A stretch of DNA of 64,000 nucleotides. Source: Yponomeuta sedellus (lineage: Eukaryota; Arthropoda; Insecta; Lepidoptera; Yponomeutidae). The stretch spans positions 4,698,091 to 4,762,090 of the forward strand of contig OW203736.1 of the NCBI GenBank assembly GCA_934045075.1, read 5' to 3'. The position numbers were made by a program, and so were the translations under genes. This document shows positions 10,643 to 21,763 of this stretch, in pieces (the stretch's first letter is position 1; every line of letters starts with the position of its first letter). Under the pieces are notes generated by a model. That model did no database searches. It saw only the letters and a program-made list of their open reading frames with translations, and was not told where the DNA came from.

Positions 10643-10865
10643 GTCTGTTAGTTTTTAGAATATACCTCGGCTACTATCAGACAGAATCGGATATATTCAT
10701 ATAATAGAAATATCGGAACTAATATAACACTTGTAGCTTACATAACTTTTAAAAATAGTGAAGGAAACTTTTACACAGTGCAGGAAGTAGTTTTACACTC
10801 GTGTGCTTTCAGCGAAAACCGAAGGCTACTCTAGAGTCCAAGATATATTCTAAAAGCTAACAGAC
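10643..10865 (+). mobile_element. MITE, copy 1 (GTCTGTTAG ends)
   Basis: Terminal inverted repeats 'GTCTGTTAGTTTTTAGAATA' and 'TATTCTAAAAGCTAACAGAC'. The interior is shared, in reverse orientation, with 44268-44483. 223 bp, non-coding. Confidence 0.7.
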
Positions 10866-11189
10866 TATATTGTAGGCCTAAGTTCTTTGTTTACATTGAA
10901 ACACCCACCATTTGGTGCAGAGTGTAAAGACGAGCCGGCGGTGTTCGCTAAAGGACATGTCAGTCGCGCATTCGCCGACGGGACAATGTGATGTTGTATC
11001 TCACATTAACATTATGTTCACAAGGGACCCCTGTGTCGCTATTGTCCACTTACGCTTGGAGGGAGACTGGGGACTCTTCATAGGTGAGAGTTAGTTGATT
11101 TGCCAAGCTCTAGAGTGAAATAAAAATATTCTTGAGGTAACTTTCCTCAGCGCTTGGAGTTGTCCATCACGTCAGGAACGCATGATTAA
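10866..11189. other. Unassigned sequence
   Basis: No supported gene or repeat. Confidence 0.35.
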
Positions 11190-11243
11190 AAATCTACTCT
11201 CTCTTTGAGAGAAGTCCGCATGCAATGAGGTGAACATAGGCTA

Positions 11244-11564
11244 CATAAAATATATTACACTATTTTTTTTATTTTTAATGCACCAACCCGTGCTAAGGAA
11301 CAAATTTAAAAACCTATTTAGAGGCTAAAAATTTCACCCATGCCGGGATTCGAACCCGCAACCTCTGGCTATCCGTACCAGCGCTCTACCAATTGAGCCA
11401 ATGGGCGACTCACGGCATCAGTGAAATTTCGAACCTCTTTACAATATTCTCTGTATTACAATTGGTAGAGCGCTGGTACGGATAGCCAGAGGTTGCGGGT
11501 TCGAATCCCGGCATGGGTGAAATTTTTAGCCTCTAAATAGGTTTTTAAATTCATAAAATATATT
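11244..11564 (+). mobile_element. Head-to-head pair of tRNA-Ile-like cores with 13-bp duplication
   Basis: CATAAAATATATT at 11244-11256 and 11552-11564 flanks a palindromic insert. A full reverse core (11330-11405) is followed, after a short spacer, by a direct core missing its first bases (from 11461). Both keep the B box 'GGTTCGAATCCCGG' or its complement. Confidence 0.85.
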
Positions 11565-12705
11565 TAAATATTTATTTTTCTTGTCTAAACATAAGAACAA
11601 AATACAGGATAAAAATATATAATAACCACGCACGAACATCATAAATGGAAATACATCCAGACTTAAGGTACTAAACAGGTATAGTACGGCAATCTCCAGC
11701 GAGAATTACCTTTCATTTAGTAGTAAAGCTAGTCAGCACTAGACCTACGAGGCAGAAGTTGGCAAATAGCAAGTCAGGACAGCACAATATAGTTTCAATA
11801 TTATAACTAGAAAACAACTGTAAAATAGTTACTATTCCTGATGTTCACACATCAATCAATTAACGCGTACTCGTCAACTGCTGGTATCCCTGAAAGCAAG
11901 TCACTTTTTTTCCTTATCTAGCTACCTACGTCCTCGAACATCCTCATCCAGTCACTGCCAGCAATCACCAATATGCTTTTGGTCAATTCAGCTGGAGGGC
12001 GTCTCCAATCCATCAATTCAGCTGGAGCCAATAAAACTGCGAAGGAAAACATCGTGAGAAAACCGTAGTGTCCAAAGTACTAACATGTATTAGTGGTTGC
12101 TACGTACAATATTTTTTTTCTGGCTGTGCAATAATATTCTCCTCCAATTTTCTATCTATCTACAATGGCCGAACTATAAAGCAAGGAGCAGAAATTTCAA
12201 CACAGTAACATTAACAATAACTTTACGTTATTTAAAATTCAAACCTTAAGTTACAGAGTAACATTTACTATGACATTACGTGACTTTTGAATTCAAACCT
12301 AGCCCATACCAAAACCTATCGCAATTGCACAGTCCCGTCCGCGCCCAGTCTCCCCCGCGTCAGGCGGCATAGCCATTGAAATGGCTACCTATTGTTGTTT
12401 CACTTAAATATAAAACAATACCCGCGGTACGATTCACATTGACGACTCGTAGTCCTTTATTTGCTCTGCTTAACCCTTTGTGTGCGCCGCGGCCCCTTTG
12501 TAGTGTTCACACATTCTCATTAAGGCGTCTTTTTTGCTTGTCTTTTTGTCTCTTTGATAGAGACAATCGCTGTGAGCTAATCACGTTGGAGATGTTTGAT
12601 TGGGCAACGCTCATTCATCTGTTCATTCAGAATGTAGGTTTAGTGGAGGGGCTGGGTAGCAAAAACGAGGGTACGGCTAGTAAAGAAATGGCTAATGGTT
12701 TGTAG
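11565..12705. other. Mostly unique sequence with a small RTE-like fragment
   Basis: At 11940-12025 'CATCCAGTCACTGCCAGCAA' and 'CAGCTGGAGGGCGTC' resemble the reverse-oriented RTE fragment at 59940-60015. A 109-codon open frame at 12376-12705 has no domain, repeat structure or codon pattern that I could support as a gene. Confidence 0.35.
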
Positions 12706-12789
12706 CACCACTAGTTGTGCCCGCGGTGTTACCCGCGGTTTATCGTTTCTCCCATGGGCTTAAGATCTTTTCCCACGTAAAACGAAGCC

Positions 12790-12933
12790 TTACCCCCTTA
12801 TTCATAATAGTCCGCTAGCTTAAAACAGCTGCTAAAGAGTGTTCTCTTTCATTCTGACTTAGGTCAATAGAAGAGGACAGAGTGAGAATAAGCATTGCTT
12901 AAAGTTAACAGACTATTATGAATAAGGGGGTAA
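12790..12933. mobile_element. MITE nested in Helitron
   Basis: Perfect 23-base terminal inverted repeats: 'TTACCCCCTTATTCATAATA' plus GTC at 12790-12812, with the complement at 12911-12933. 144 bp and non-coding; superfamily uncertain. Confidence 0.75.
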
Positions 12934-13149
12934 GTGTTATATTAACACTTTTGCGTTTAGGTGTCCGCTAACTCCGTACCAATTTTTTTATAATCGCTTC
13001 AGATATTTAGACGTAAAGAAGTAACAAACATATACTATGTTGTGATAGTTATTAGTATATATATTTTATATATTTATAAATATAATTATTATCTATTATA
13101 AGTGTATAGTGTATATTTATTTACTCATATACTATATGTACTTATTGAG

Positions 13150-13335
13150 TACTTGTCACCTTATCTAATTTTAACTAAGTTTCTCTTCCGTTTTGTTTCG
13201 AATGCCTACCATTTAATCTCTTGCACCATCTGTGGTTGACTGGTAGAAAATGCTTATAGCATTAAGTCCGCCACATTGCCATGGTTTTTTTTTTACTTAT
13301 GTGCAATAAACGTATTAATAATAATAATAATATAC
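13150..13335 (+). mobile_element. LINE 3' end with (AAT)n tail, nested in Helitron
   Basis: 'GAAAATGCTTATAGCATTAA', 'GTCCGCCACATTG' and 'GTGCAATAAA' lead to an AATAATAAT tail. It is a cousin of the 971-1168 family but with a different tail. Confidence 0.5.
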
Positions 13336-13387
13336 ACTCACAAACTTTCGCCTTTAAAATATTAGTATGATGTGATTGATAAGCATA

Positions 13388-13515
13388 TCTTTTATAAGCC
13401 TACAGACGTCCCATTACAGAGCACAGACCTCTTGGCTTGAAATTGCTAATACGCGTGGGGAAGCGTAGTTATTAAGCCCGTCTCTCTCTCTCTCTCTCTG
13501 AGAGAAGCTATGTGC
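13388..13515 (+). repeat. CT-run SINE fragment
   Basis: 'GCCTACAGACGTCCCATTAC', 'ATTAAGCCCGTCTCTCTC' and 'GAGAGAAGC' follow the order seen at 531-650. Confidence 0.4.
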
Positions 13516-13655
13516 ACTGTTACGTTAAGAGTGACTTTCCAATGGAAACGGCAACAAGGAGGCGTTTTTGGCACCAATTCCTAGTTTAAAATGTAAAGTA
13601 AAAAAAAAATTATCAAGTAAATTATGTTACATGTATGTGGACGTAAAATTATTAT

Positions 13656-13931
13656 TAATTTAAATTTATTTAAAAACCTATTTAGAGGCTAAAAATTTCA
13701 CCCATGCCGGGATTCGAACCCGCAACCTCTGGCTATCCGTACCAGCGCTCTACCAATTGAGCCAATGGGCGACTCACGGCATCAGTGAAATTTCGAACCT
13801 CTTTACACTATTCTCTGTATTACGTACAGGCAGCGACATCTGACTTAAGCAAATTGCAAAAATAAGTTTTTAAATTTGTTCCTTAGCACGGGTTAGTGCA
13901 TTAAAAATAAAAATAGTGTAATTTAAATTTA
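13656..13931 (-). mobile_element. tRNA-Ile-like SINE with 13-bp duplication
   Basis: TAATTTAAATTTA at 13656-13668 and 13919-13931. The insert holds one reverse tRNA-like core (13695-13770) and the upstream leader. The opposite end carries 'TTAGCACGGGTTAGTGCATT'. Confidence 0.8.
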
Positions 13932-14060
13932 ATTAAAAATTAACAAAAATAGTTCTAACAATTACCTAGTAGAGGTGACCGTGTACCCACACTAGGCTGG
14001 GCTTGTGTCGTGGGAGACGACATTTTCCACAAAATGGGTTTGTCATTTAGACGTACAGTG

Positions 14061-14560
14061 CTCATATTAAGATGATACGTTTTATTTTTTTAATGATACC
14101 AAATAAACATTCTATCTATTCATTTATCTACGAGTATCTGTCTATAAACTTTACGATTATAAAGATATGTGTTTTCGACTCTAATCACCTAACAGTTATC
14201 ATTCGCCAACCCCTTTTTTGCGAGCAAACGATTTATTCGATACCGACGTCACTAGTTTGACCCCCGACCCCGTTCAATTTCCCCAAAACATGATACCTTC
14301 TCCCGTGATTTTCCACACTTCACACGCCACAAAACGCACTACAATAAGTCTCATTAAGTCCCCACTAGCGGCTTCGATAAACGCGGTAATTACCGCTAAT
14401 GGTTCGATTACCACTGACAAATGAACGAGATTGACGGACAGGCTGCGCCGACCGCCCGTTCGGACGAGAGACTAGGGACCGGTTTCTGAAACGAGAATAG
14501 GCGTGACGACAGTATCAAATAATCACACATTTAACTAATTAGGGTAGAGTACCTACATAT
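14061..14560. other. Unique sequence with a palindromic homeodomain-type motif
   Basis: No gene recognised. 'GCGGTAATTACCGC' at about 14381-14394 is a 14-base palindrome around TAATTA, followed by further ATTA cores. It could be a regulatory element; this is weak evidence. Confidence 0.25.
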
Positions 14561-14566
14561 TTTTCT

Positions 14567-14830
14567 TCTTCTTCAGGCTATATTAGTCCACTGCTGGACA
14601 TAGCCCTCCCCTAATGAGCGCCATAGCGTAAGGTTGTGCCATCATTGGAGGGTAATGCTGGGCATGCGGGTTGGGATCGCAGTTTGGTGGAATTGTACTG
14701 CAGGGGGCGCTGCTGCCCACCCCCCGGTTTGTGTCCCTTAGTCGCCTTTTACGAAACCCGCGGGAAGAATTTGGGTAGGTGCTATCCTCTAGGCCGACAC
14801 CACACAGCTAGGCCGACACCACAAAGTACA
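14567..14830 (-). mobile_element. SINE-like repeat with RTE-type 3' end, reverse
   Basis: A TTCTTCTTC tail, then 'TCCACTGCTGGACATAGCCC', then body 'GGTGGAATTGTACTGCAGGG' and 'GGGTAGGTGCTATCCTCTAG'. Reverse counterpart of 3885-4145. Confidence 0.55.
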
Positions 14831-14911
14831 TATTAAAACGACTTAAAACACTGATTTACTCGTGGTTTGATAACAAAAAAGGAATTACCAAGGTTTTGAA
14901 TAAAATAAAAG

Positions 14912-15119
14912 ATTATAATACTGTGTTTTCTAAGGTTAACACGAGCACTTGACATAATAAAAACTGTTTTTATATGGTTTTTACTCGTTTATATAAAATT
15001 TTTACAGTCTTCCAAGACCACGGCATCTGAAAAAGTGCCAAAACGTCGGAAAATTGTAAAAATGTAAAATAAACGAGAAAAATCCGTATAAAACAGTTTT
15101 CTATTACATTACAATACTG
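14912..15119 (+). mobile_element. Foldback/GAAACGTC-family element with 12-bp duplication
   Basis: ATTATAATACTG (14912-14923) and ATTACAATACTG (15108-15119) flank it. It starts 'TTTTCTAAGGTTAACACGAG' and contains 'CAAAACGTCGGAAAATTG'. Same family as 2380, 37272, 60157 and 63483. Confidence 0.65.
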
Positions 15120-15350
15120 CTTTCACGACCGCGTGACGTCACGCTTAGGTTAAAGTTGGTAAGCTTTACCCGTGTTTTGTTGTGAATTCTAGTGATTACG
15201 ATGTTTGTTTACCTGGGCGTGACGTCAGATTCGACGCCATGACACTGCGAGCTATTTTCCCAAAGATTTAAATAATTTTAGAAAAATGCCTTTAAAGTTC
15301 GTTAAAAATTAGTTTATTACTGAAATAAAGGTTTTGTTTTATTAATAATA
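15120..15350. other. Sequence with two TGACGTCA motifs
   Basis: 'GCGTGACGTCACGC' at about 15132 and 'GGGCGTGACGTCAG' at about 15216 echo the ended element at 87-234 and may be a diverged relative. Confidence 0.3.
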
Positions 15351-15357
15351 ATTGTGT

Positions 15358-15445
15358 CCTTCTTCTTCTTCAGGCAATATTATGTAGTCCACTGCTGGAC
15401 ATAGCCCTCCCCTAATGAGCGCCTTAGCTTCCTGTCTTCAGCTTG
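15358..15445 (-). mobile_element. RTE-clade LINE 3' fragment
   Basis: A TTCTTCTTC tail followed by 'TAGTCCACTGCTGGACATAG', 'CCCTCCCCTAATGAGCGCC'. On the minus strand this is the C-terminal coding end of an RTE-type polyprotein. Confidence 0.55.
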
Positions 15446-15529
15446 CCGCATGTGTCCCCACAAGGTGGAAGAATATTTAAAAATCTTTTGTCATGCCTAT
15501 TTCACTAAGTAAATACATAATTAAGATAA

Positions 15530-15730
15530 GATAAGAATATTCTCTATTGTACACTGGAAAACAGCAAATACAAAACAATTGCAAATATACATAGTACAAG
15601 TGGCGGCCTTATTGCTAAAAGCAATTTCTTCCAGACAACTTTATGATAGAAAGTTGCTGAAGGAAATTAGAAAGACGGGTAGCCAGTGCAAATTTGAATA
15701 TTGATACATACTTAATAATAATACACTTAC
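15530..15730 (-). mobile_element. LINE 3' end (GGCCGCCA family) with AAGATA tail
   Basis: An 'AAGATAAGATAAGAATATTC' tail, then 'GTGGCGGCCTTATTGC' and 'GCAATTTCTTCCAGACAAC', reverse orientation, 5' truncated. Confidence 0.65.
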
Positions 15731-15766
15731 ATACCGTTACTTAATTTATTATACAATTTATTATAA

Positions 15767-15890
<124 letters not shown>

Positions 15891-15954
15891 TATAATAAAG
15901 TTCGCTCTTTTCTGGGAAATTCGAAGAGACAAAACTTAACTATTTACTTAGCGA

Positions 15955-16156
15955 AAAACCGATGTAAGCACCTAACTGCAAAGTAGATGTCGCTGCCTGT
16001 ACGTAACACAGAGAATATTGTAAAGGGGTTCGAAATTTCACTGATGCTGGTGAGTCGCCCATTAGCTCAGTTGGAAAGAGCGCTGGCACGGATAGCCAGA
16101 GGTCGCGGGTGTGGATCCCGGCATGGGTGGAATTTTTAGCCTCTAAATAGGTTTTT
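15955..16156 (+). mobile_element. tRNA-Ile-like SINE copy
   Basis: Leader 'GATGTCGCTGCCTGTACG', A box 'TTAGCTCAGTTGGAAAGAGC' and B-box region mutated to 'GGTGTGGATCCCGG'. The right end is 'CTCTAAATAGGTTTT', immediately followed by a MITE end like that of 1640-1784. Confidence 0.65.
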
Positions 16157-16279
16157 TAGAAATTTTCAATTCAGAAACTGGCCCTAGGACGTGGGTTCTC
16201 GTATTTACTCTGCCACAAGGTGATTTTATTTTTAATCGCTATTTTATGCGCAAGCTCCGCTTTAATTGTGCCATTATCT

Positions 16280-16625
16280 TAAATGTGACGTTACTTGAAA
16301 GAAGATCTAAAATTCGAAAGCATTGAGAAAGGAATGTTGCATTCGTTTGGACATGTGGAGAGGACGAAGGAAGAAAGATTGACGAAAGAAATATATATTG
16401 CGAATGTGAGCGGAAGAGCTGGTAAGGGACGTCCCAGGCGGACATACATCGTCCAAATAGGGGATGTATTAGCAAAGGGGATGTATTATAAAAAGTACCC
16501 GGAACCGGCGTGCGTACATGCAACGACTTATGAACGTTGGTGAAGCGAAGGTGATCTGTCAGGATCGTGGCTAGTGGCAGTACCTGGTCTCTGCGTACCC
16601 CTCCGGGATACAGGCGTGAGGTAGC
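16280..16625 (+). pseudogene. LINE polyprotein C-terminal remnant
   Basis: From about 16295 the forward frame encodes a basic segment with 'FGHVERTKEERLTKEIY' and 'VSGRAGKGRPRRTY'. These motifs sit at the C-terminus of endonuclease-reverse transcriptase proteins of arthropod LINEs. The reading then decays, but 'GATCTGTCAGGATCGTGGC' and 'CTCCGGGATACAGGCGTGAG' continue the element. Related 3' pieces occur at 9720-9790, 28085-28130 and 28400-28490. The rest of the polyprotein is absent, so this is a 5'-truncated dead copy. Confidence 0.55.
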
Positions 16626-16967
16626 TACTTGAGTTTAGTCACATTTTTTGTTTTGAAATTCTTCATACAAAATTCAATTTTGATTGCTACTTTAATGCTG
16701 TTTGAGATGTGGTGCTATTTGGCTTCAGTGTTAGAAAAAATGAAACGAAATTTTAGTAAAAAAAAATGTGTTTGAGTGACGTTGAAAGAATTTCTTTTCT
16801 TGACAATACATTCAGAAACATCACAGCCTGAAATTACTGAAAATACTTACACTAATTTGGGGAATCAGAAACAATTTTGAAATACTATTGCAGTCGTTTT
16901 GACACAACACATGCCTAAATTTAGACATTACGCTAAAATAACAGGGGACTCTGATATTATTTACGTA
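16626..16967. other. Unassigned AT-rich sequence
   Basis: No feature supported. Confidence 0.4.
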
Positions 16968-17460
16968 GAACTTACTGTGCCCTGCGGTGTTACCTGCGGT
17001 TTATCGATTTTCCCATCGGAATAAAATATTAATAAAAGTAAAATAATTGTAAAAAGCAGGCTATGTGTGCCCAGGGTGTAAAGTAAAAATGTATTTATTG
17101 CGACCAACAGTAGAAGAATAAGAATAAAAGGAGAAATTACAAATAATGACATGAAGTCATTGTTGTTGTTGTGACCGTTGGCGACAAAAGGTGTGTGCTC
17201 AGCGTCTGCTGCCAGAGACAACAATGACATAGACGGCGCTGTTTTTCAGCACTCACCGACTTAAAAACCAACTATAACTAGATCCTAATCCTAAATATAA
17301 ATAAAGAAATGAGACATAATTTAGTTGTCCAGTGTTTCAAAATAACACACTGCATTTTCAGCAGTAATCTGAATGATTTCAGCTTGTCAGCTAACTCCAT
17401 ACAAAAAAAATCGCTCCAGCCATTTGAATTTTAAGAAGTAACAAACATACCGCTGCCCGG
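16968..17460 (-). mobile_element. Helitron relic with interior insertion
   Basis: 'CTGTGCCCTGCGGTGTTACC' and 'GCTCCAGCCATTTGAATTTT' match the Helitron copies at 7562 and 12711, but the CTAG terminus has decayed. About 17071-17330 has no counterpart in those copies and is probably an insertion. Confidence 0.45.
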
Positions 17461-17489
17461 CAAGAAAAGCGTCACAATACATAATCTAT

Positions 17490-17672
17490 AATATAAAAAT
17501 GAATCGCTGAATATGTTGGTAAGCGCAAATCTCGAGAGCAGCTGAACGGATTTCGTTAATTTTTATTTTAGAATATTCCTTGAAGTACAAGGATGGTTCT
17601 TACGGAAAAAATTAAAAGAAAAATAAAGAATCGATTGTTAGGCGGTACGAAGTTCGCTGGGTCAGCTAGTAA
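17490..17672 (+). mobile_element. Second Helitron-like family (TC...CTAG)
   Basis: Begins 'TCTATAATATAAAAATGAAT' after A and ends 'CGCTGGGTCAGCTAG' before T, matching the Helitron 5'-TC/CTAG-3' pattern inserted between A and T. The reverse relative is at 51458-51650. Confidence 0.5.
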
Positions 17673-18660
17673 ATGATAATAATAACGTTTTGACATATTT
17701 GTACCATTGGATAGCGAATATTTCATTTGACCGACTGTAAAATGTAAAATCGTCATTATTATGGTGTGCTTAGTTACCGAGAGATGGCGCTAAGTTCTCT
17801 TTTTCACTGAGTCGTATTGGTCAGTTGACTGGCATAAAAGTCTCATTATCTCGAATTCAACATTTTTGTGTTATGTATGACACTTTTTTGCCGAGCAGCG
17901 ATACACACTTACAAAGTACCGCCTTCATAATGTTGGTGTAATTGATTTTTGTTGTAGGTATGCCATGAACCGTAATAATGTAAAAAATGTCAAATCTAAA
18001 ACAATGTCATTTAAAAAAAAACAAATGAAGATCGAAGGCATTGCTGGCTGGAATCTCCAAAGAGTTCCAAATAATCGAAACCTAAAAATAAATGAAACCT
18101 CCTTAGTCGTAATCTAAGCTGTCATCGGGAAGAAATAAGGTAAGAATATGAAGTGTGTTAGAGCACAAACTGTTACAGAATAAAGGTTCTGGTCATTTCT
18201 TGCTTGACATTTGAAAACTTTCTCCTTTTAAGTGTTGATTATATCTTTTTGTGCTGATACAATATAATATGCACCTAGAAAGTGTGGGATTGGTTATTTT
18301 ATATTAATACAAATATTAAAACAAAAGTTATCAGCAAGATATATATCATTTATTGTAAATGTTTGTATCGACCTTCATTTCACAAATACAGTATTTGTAT
18401 TTGAGCATCATGACTTTTAGACAAACTTTTAAAATGCACTTAAAGCTTTTTAAGTACGTACTTACTATTTGTTTAAATCATTGCAATGCATTGTAACAAA
18501 GATTTGTAGTCGGTTAAGTTTGATCAAATCAAACAGAAAAAAAATCTTTCTATTTACTAATCAGTTTCTCTTAAAAACAAATGAAAAATCTACGGATATT
18601 GCATGTATATACATTGTAAACTCTTATAACTAATAACCTTATTACTTATTACAATTATAC
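17673..18660. other. Mainly unique AT-rich sequence
   Basis: At 17905-17945 'ACTTACAAAGTACCGCCTTC' followed by 'ATAATGTTGGTGTAATTGAT' resembles a decayed Helitron end. Otherwise nothing recognised. Confidence 0.35.
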
Positions 18661-18666
18661 AGCTTT

Positions 18667-18826
18667 ATATCAAACGGGTCTAATCGCGATTATATTTTAG
18701 GTAAAACGTCGGGAAATAAGGTTTTGTTTTACCTAATCGCGATTATTTAGTAGGTAAAACGCAATTACCTTATTTACCTTATTTACCTAATAAATAATTG
18801 CGAATAGACCCGTTTAATATATAACT
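18667..18826. mobile_element. MITE with ACGGGTCTAAT inverted repeats
   Basis: The left 'AAACGGGTCTAATCGCGATT' pairs with the right 'AATTGCGAATAGACCCGTTT'. Flanking 'TATGAGTATCGTGAATCGC' is shared in reverse with other copies and may be part of the element. Relatives are at 26200-26360, 26665-27050, 35960-36200 and 41690-41755. Confidence 0.65.
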
Positions 18827-18859
18827 ATGTATGAGTATCGTGAATCGCAAAGAAATATT

Positions 18860-20386
18860 TTTACACAGTTCCTTAGAACAATCCAAAAACGCTGACTAAA
18901 AAGTTTGTGTTATAGTTGCATGCAGGTTCTTATCATGCCCTTTGTTAATACATACTACTTTATATAAATGAGGCCAATAATCCTTAGCGGTTCAAAGTAT
19001 AAAGCCAATAATGTTCTCTACTGAGGTCCTTGCCAATAACAGTCACTCAAACTACCTCAGCGTGTTTACAGATGTCAGTAACAAATTGCACCTTTTGTAT
19101 TTCCACATAGCGTCCAGAATATGAAGTGAGTGCTCTAATGAGACAAAGGGTTAATGAGGACAACAATACGGGCAGTAAAGTATTCGATTTATTCATGTGG
19201 GACGACGCCGATCTGATAATAACCGAAATGCCCGCGGTTAAGGCGACGACGGGTGAATTTGAGAAGACACTGCATTGTTTCATTGCATTGCATTGTCATA
19301 ATTACAAAACTCATAATTATAAAGATTGTATAACTTTTTTCATAGCGTTTAATTATAGCGTTGTCAAACCTGTCGACAATTACTTTAGGAAGTTTATTCA
19401 GGTCTCTGCGATATAGACTTAAAGTCTAGTGCAGATGCCGCAAGTATTGTAAACATGCAACATCTTTTTAAAAAATAAATATCTTTATCTTATCTATTAG
19501 CTTTTTGAACCCGCAAATACGCCCGCGTTAGAAATTATTCCACTGGAGCGCGTCACCGGGATATCATTTCATTTCATCATTTATTTCTTTTGCCATCCTA
19601 TCTCCCTCTAATATTACAAACGCGAAACTTTGTAAATATGGATGGATGTTCGTTACTCTTTCACGTAAAAACTACTAAATTATAATAAAACTTTACAATA
19701 ATATAGGTCATAGACTATCAATAATATATCAGAATAACACATAGACTACAATTTATAGAGATATTGTGTGAATTGTCCAAAATATGACGTTAAGTGTCAA
19801 GTAAATAGGAAAAAAATGTATCATCTGCGAGCTATTTTGGCGAGCGCTGCCTAAACCGCTAGAGTTTCACATAATGTATGATGGAAATGTTTAAAAAAAT
19901 CGTTAAATATACATAGTTTATAGGAAAAAACTACAGTAGTTACATAATAATAGGCCTAAGACTAGGCCTCTGCAGTGCTTATCTTTCGTATGTTGACGAT
20001 ATTGTCACGTTGTTATAGTGCGACTGTACATCTCAACATTGTCAGTCTGAATAAATGAATGAATATTCACTGCTACAAATATAATTTGTCTTTGGCCAAT
20101 TACGGGCTTATTTTATGTTAACATAACTTGGAGACAGGCATTACAAGTTCAAAGGGTGAAACAGCCTTCCCCTTAAGTGATCCAAACCATCTCGACGGGG
20201 ACAATGATCAAATTTCATTTTTATTGTTATCCAACCACCATAATGAGTTGGCTCGTAAAATCACAGCTCGGAGTTGTACAGCTACGTTTCTGCCTATATT
20301 ATTAATAAAATAAATAAATCACATTTTAAATAAAAAGTGGAGTCGCATTCCAGTTATTATATTTTCAAAACGTTTTACAACTTCAC
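18860..20386. other. Largely unique sequence
   Basis: No mobile element recognised in most of it. 19126-19290 is locally richer in GC, with an open forward frame that includes 'KVFDLFMWDDADLIITEMP'; no family recognised. 20041-20330 has a small open frame without features. Confidence 0.3.
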
Positions 20387-20652
20387 AAACTTACTTTGTT
20401 AAAAACCTATTTAGAGATGTCGCTGCCTGTACGTAATACAGAAAATAGTGTAAAGAGGTTCGAAATTTCACTGATGCCGGTGATTCGCCCATTAGCTCAG
20501 TTGGATAGAGCGCTGGCACGGATAGCCAGAGGTCGCGGGTTCGAATCCCGGCATGGGTGGATGGCATGGGTTTTAGCCTCTAAATAGGTTTTTAAATTTG
20601 TCCTTAGCACGGGTTAGTGCATTAAAAATAAAAATAGTATAAACTTACTTTG
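20387..20652 (+). mobile_element. tRNA-Ile-like SINE with 12-bp duplication
   Basis: AAACTTACTTTG at 20387-20398 and 20641-20652. The left end is 'AAAAACCTATTTAGAG', then the leader, A box 'TTAGCTCAGTTGGATAGAGC', B box 'GGTTCGAATCCCGG', a small internal duplication (GGTGGATGGCATGGG), then the full tail. Confidence 0.85.
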
Positions 20653-20654
20653 AC

Positions 20655-20725
20655 ACAACACAATCACCAATCTTGGTGCCAAACTAGGATACCCTGTGAT
20701 GGTAATCAGGCACCGAAATCACAAA
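20655..20725 (+). repeat. SINE family 4 fragment
   Basis: 'CAAACTAGGATACCCTGTGA' with flanks is shared with 28605-28760, 43115-43300 and 53695-53850. Confidence 0.4.
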
Positions 20726-20754
20726 CCAAGAAATAGTAATATGTAAAAACTATA

Positions 20755-21044
20755 TCCATTAACCCGGTCAGGTGGACCCGTTCGGACCCCCGTGGTGGAG
20801 TATTAGGCCTTACTCCACCATGCAGGCCAAGTCCGAGCACGTTAGGCCGTTGGCGCCAGCTGTCGTTGATCTTTGTCAGAGGCCTTATAGGCGGCTTAAT
20901 AACTTCTGACAGTAAGGCCCGCCACTGTCTTACAATCTTCCGCCAAACCATAGTTGGCCCCGTGGTGAAGTATGGCCGTCCCTTCCTGCAATGCAGGAAG
21001 AGACCCGTTCCCCAGCAGTGGGGACATACAAAGGTTGATATCGT
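20755..21044 (+). mobile_element. 5S-derived SINE copy, rearranged 5' part
   Basis: The body from 'GTCAGAGGCCTTATAGGCGG' to 'CCCCAGCAGTGGGGACATAC' and a GTTGATATCG end. The left 75 bases duplicate internal segments in scrambled order. Confidence 0.6.
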
Positions 21045-21119
21045 ACACTCTGTAGCTTTGCAAAAATATATTTATGAATTGAATGCTGTTACTTTTGTTT
21101 AGCACTAATCTTTAAATCA

Positions 21120-21345
21120 CTTAATAGGATATAGATAGAAAGAGAACACTTTATTGCATAACCTGAAAAAAAGATACAACCATGATTTCTTAAATCTGAA
21201 TAATGTTATACAATTGGCGGTGTCATCACTATACATCTAGACTAAAGCCATTTGTGCAAATTTCACGTCCAGTGGGAATCGAACCAACGACCACTATCTT
21301 TGTAGCTAAGCGCCTTCGACGGCTAAACCAACGAAGCAGTCCGGA
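21120..21345 (-). mobile_element. LINE 3' end next to a tRNA-like SINE head
   Basis: 21127-21215: 'GAGAACACTTTATTGCATAA' and 'CAATTGGCGGTGTCATC' form a reverse LINE 3' end. 21245-21340: 'AGTGGGAATCGAACCAACGA' with 'CGACGGCTAAACCAACGAAG' forms a reverse tRNA-like head of SINE family 4. Confidence 0.5.
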
Positions 21346-21763
21346 TGCAAATCAATAATGTGTGGTGCATGCGAAAATTTTAGCTCAAAAATTGAACACT
21401 TTCTCGAACACAACAGCTGTTCTTATCAAAATAATGGTAAATACGACCCAAAGCCGCGCTGACCGACGAAAAGGTAAAAATGAAGTGAACAGGGATTCCT
21501 GGATATGTAGATTTGTTTTTATCACTCGACGAATAAATGAACATTAATAAAATTGTTATCTGCGTAACTAACTCGGCTCCTTTCGATTATCAGCCCTCTT
21601 TGCCTGCGACAACTTTTGTTATTGTTGTTTTACAGTGTTTTTATTTGTAAATATTCGTACGCCTCCAGCGTTTTTTAACGGAAGAAGAAGTAGAAAATTA
21701 TTTATAGAAACTGTACACATGCCTCAATAACAAAACAAACTTGACACTTATTACAATTGGGCA
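21346..21763. other. Unassigned sequence
   Basis: No gene or repeat supported. Confidence 0.35.

Larger units (their letters stand above)
12711..13374 (-). mobile_element. Non-autonomous Helitron with two nested insertions
   Basis: The minus strand ends 'CCGCGGGTAACACCGCGGGC' then 'ACAACTAG' followed by T, a hairpin plus CTAG terminus. Its other end, read on the minus strand, begins 'TCACATCATACTAAT', preceded by A, as expected for 5'-TC. A MITE (12790-12933) and a LINE 3' end (about 13035-13335) interrupt it. Confidence 0.6.

Noticed and set aside
12376..12705. 109-codon open frame as a gene
   Set aside because: No start context, domain or conservation signal, and it ends at a Helitron insertion.
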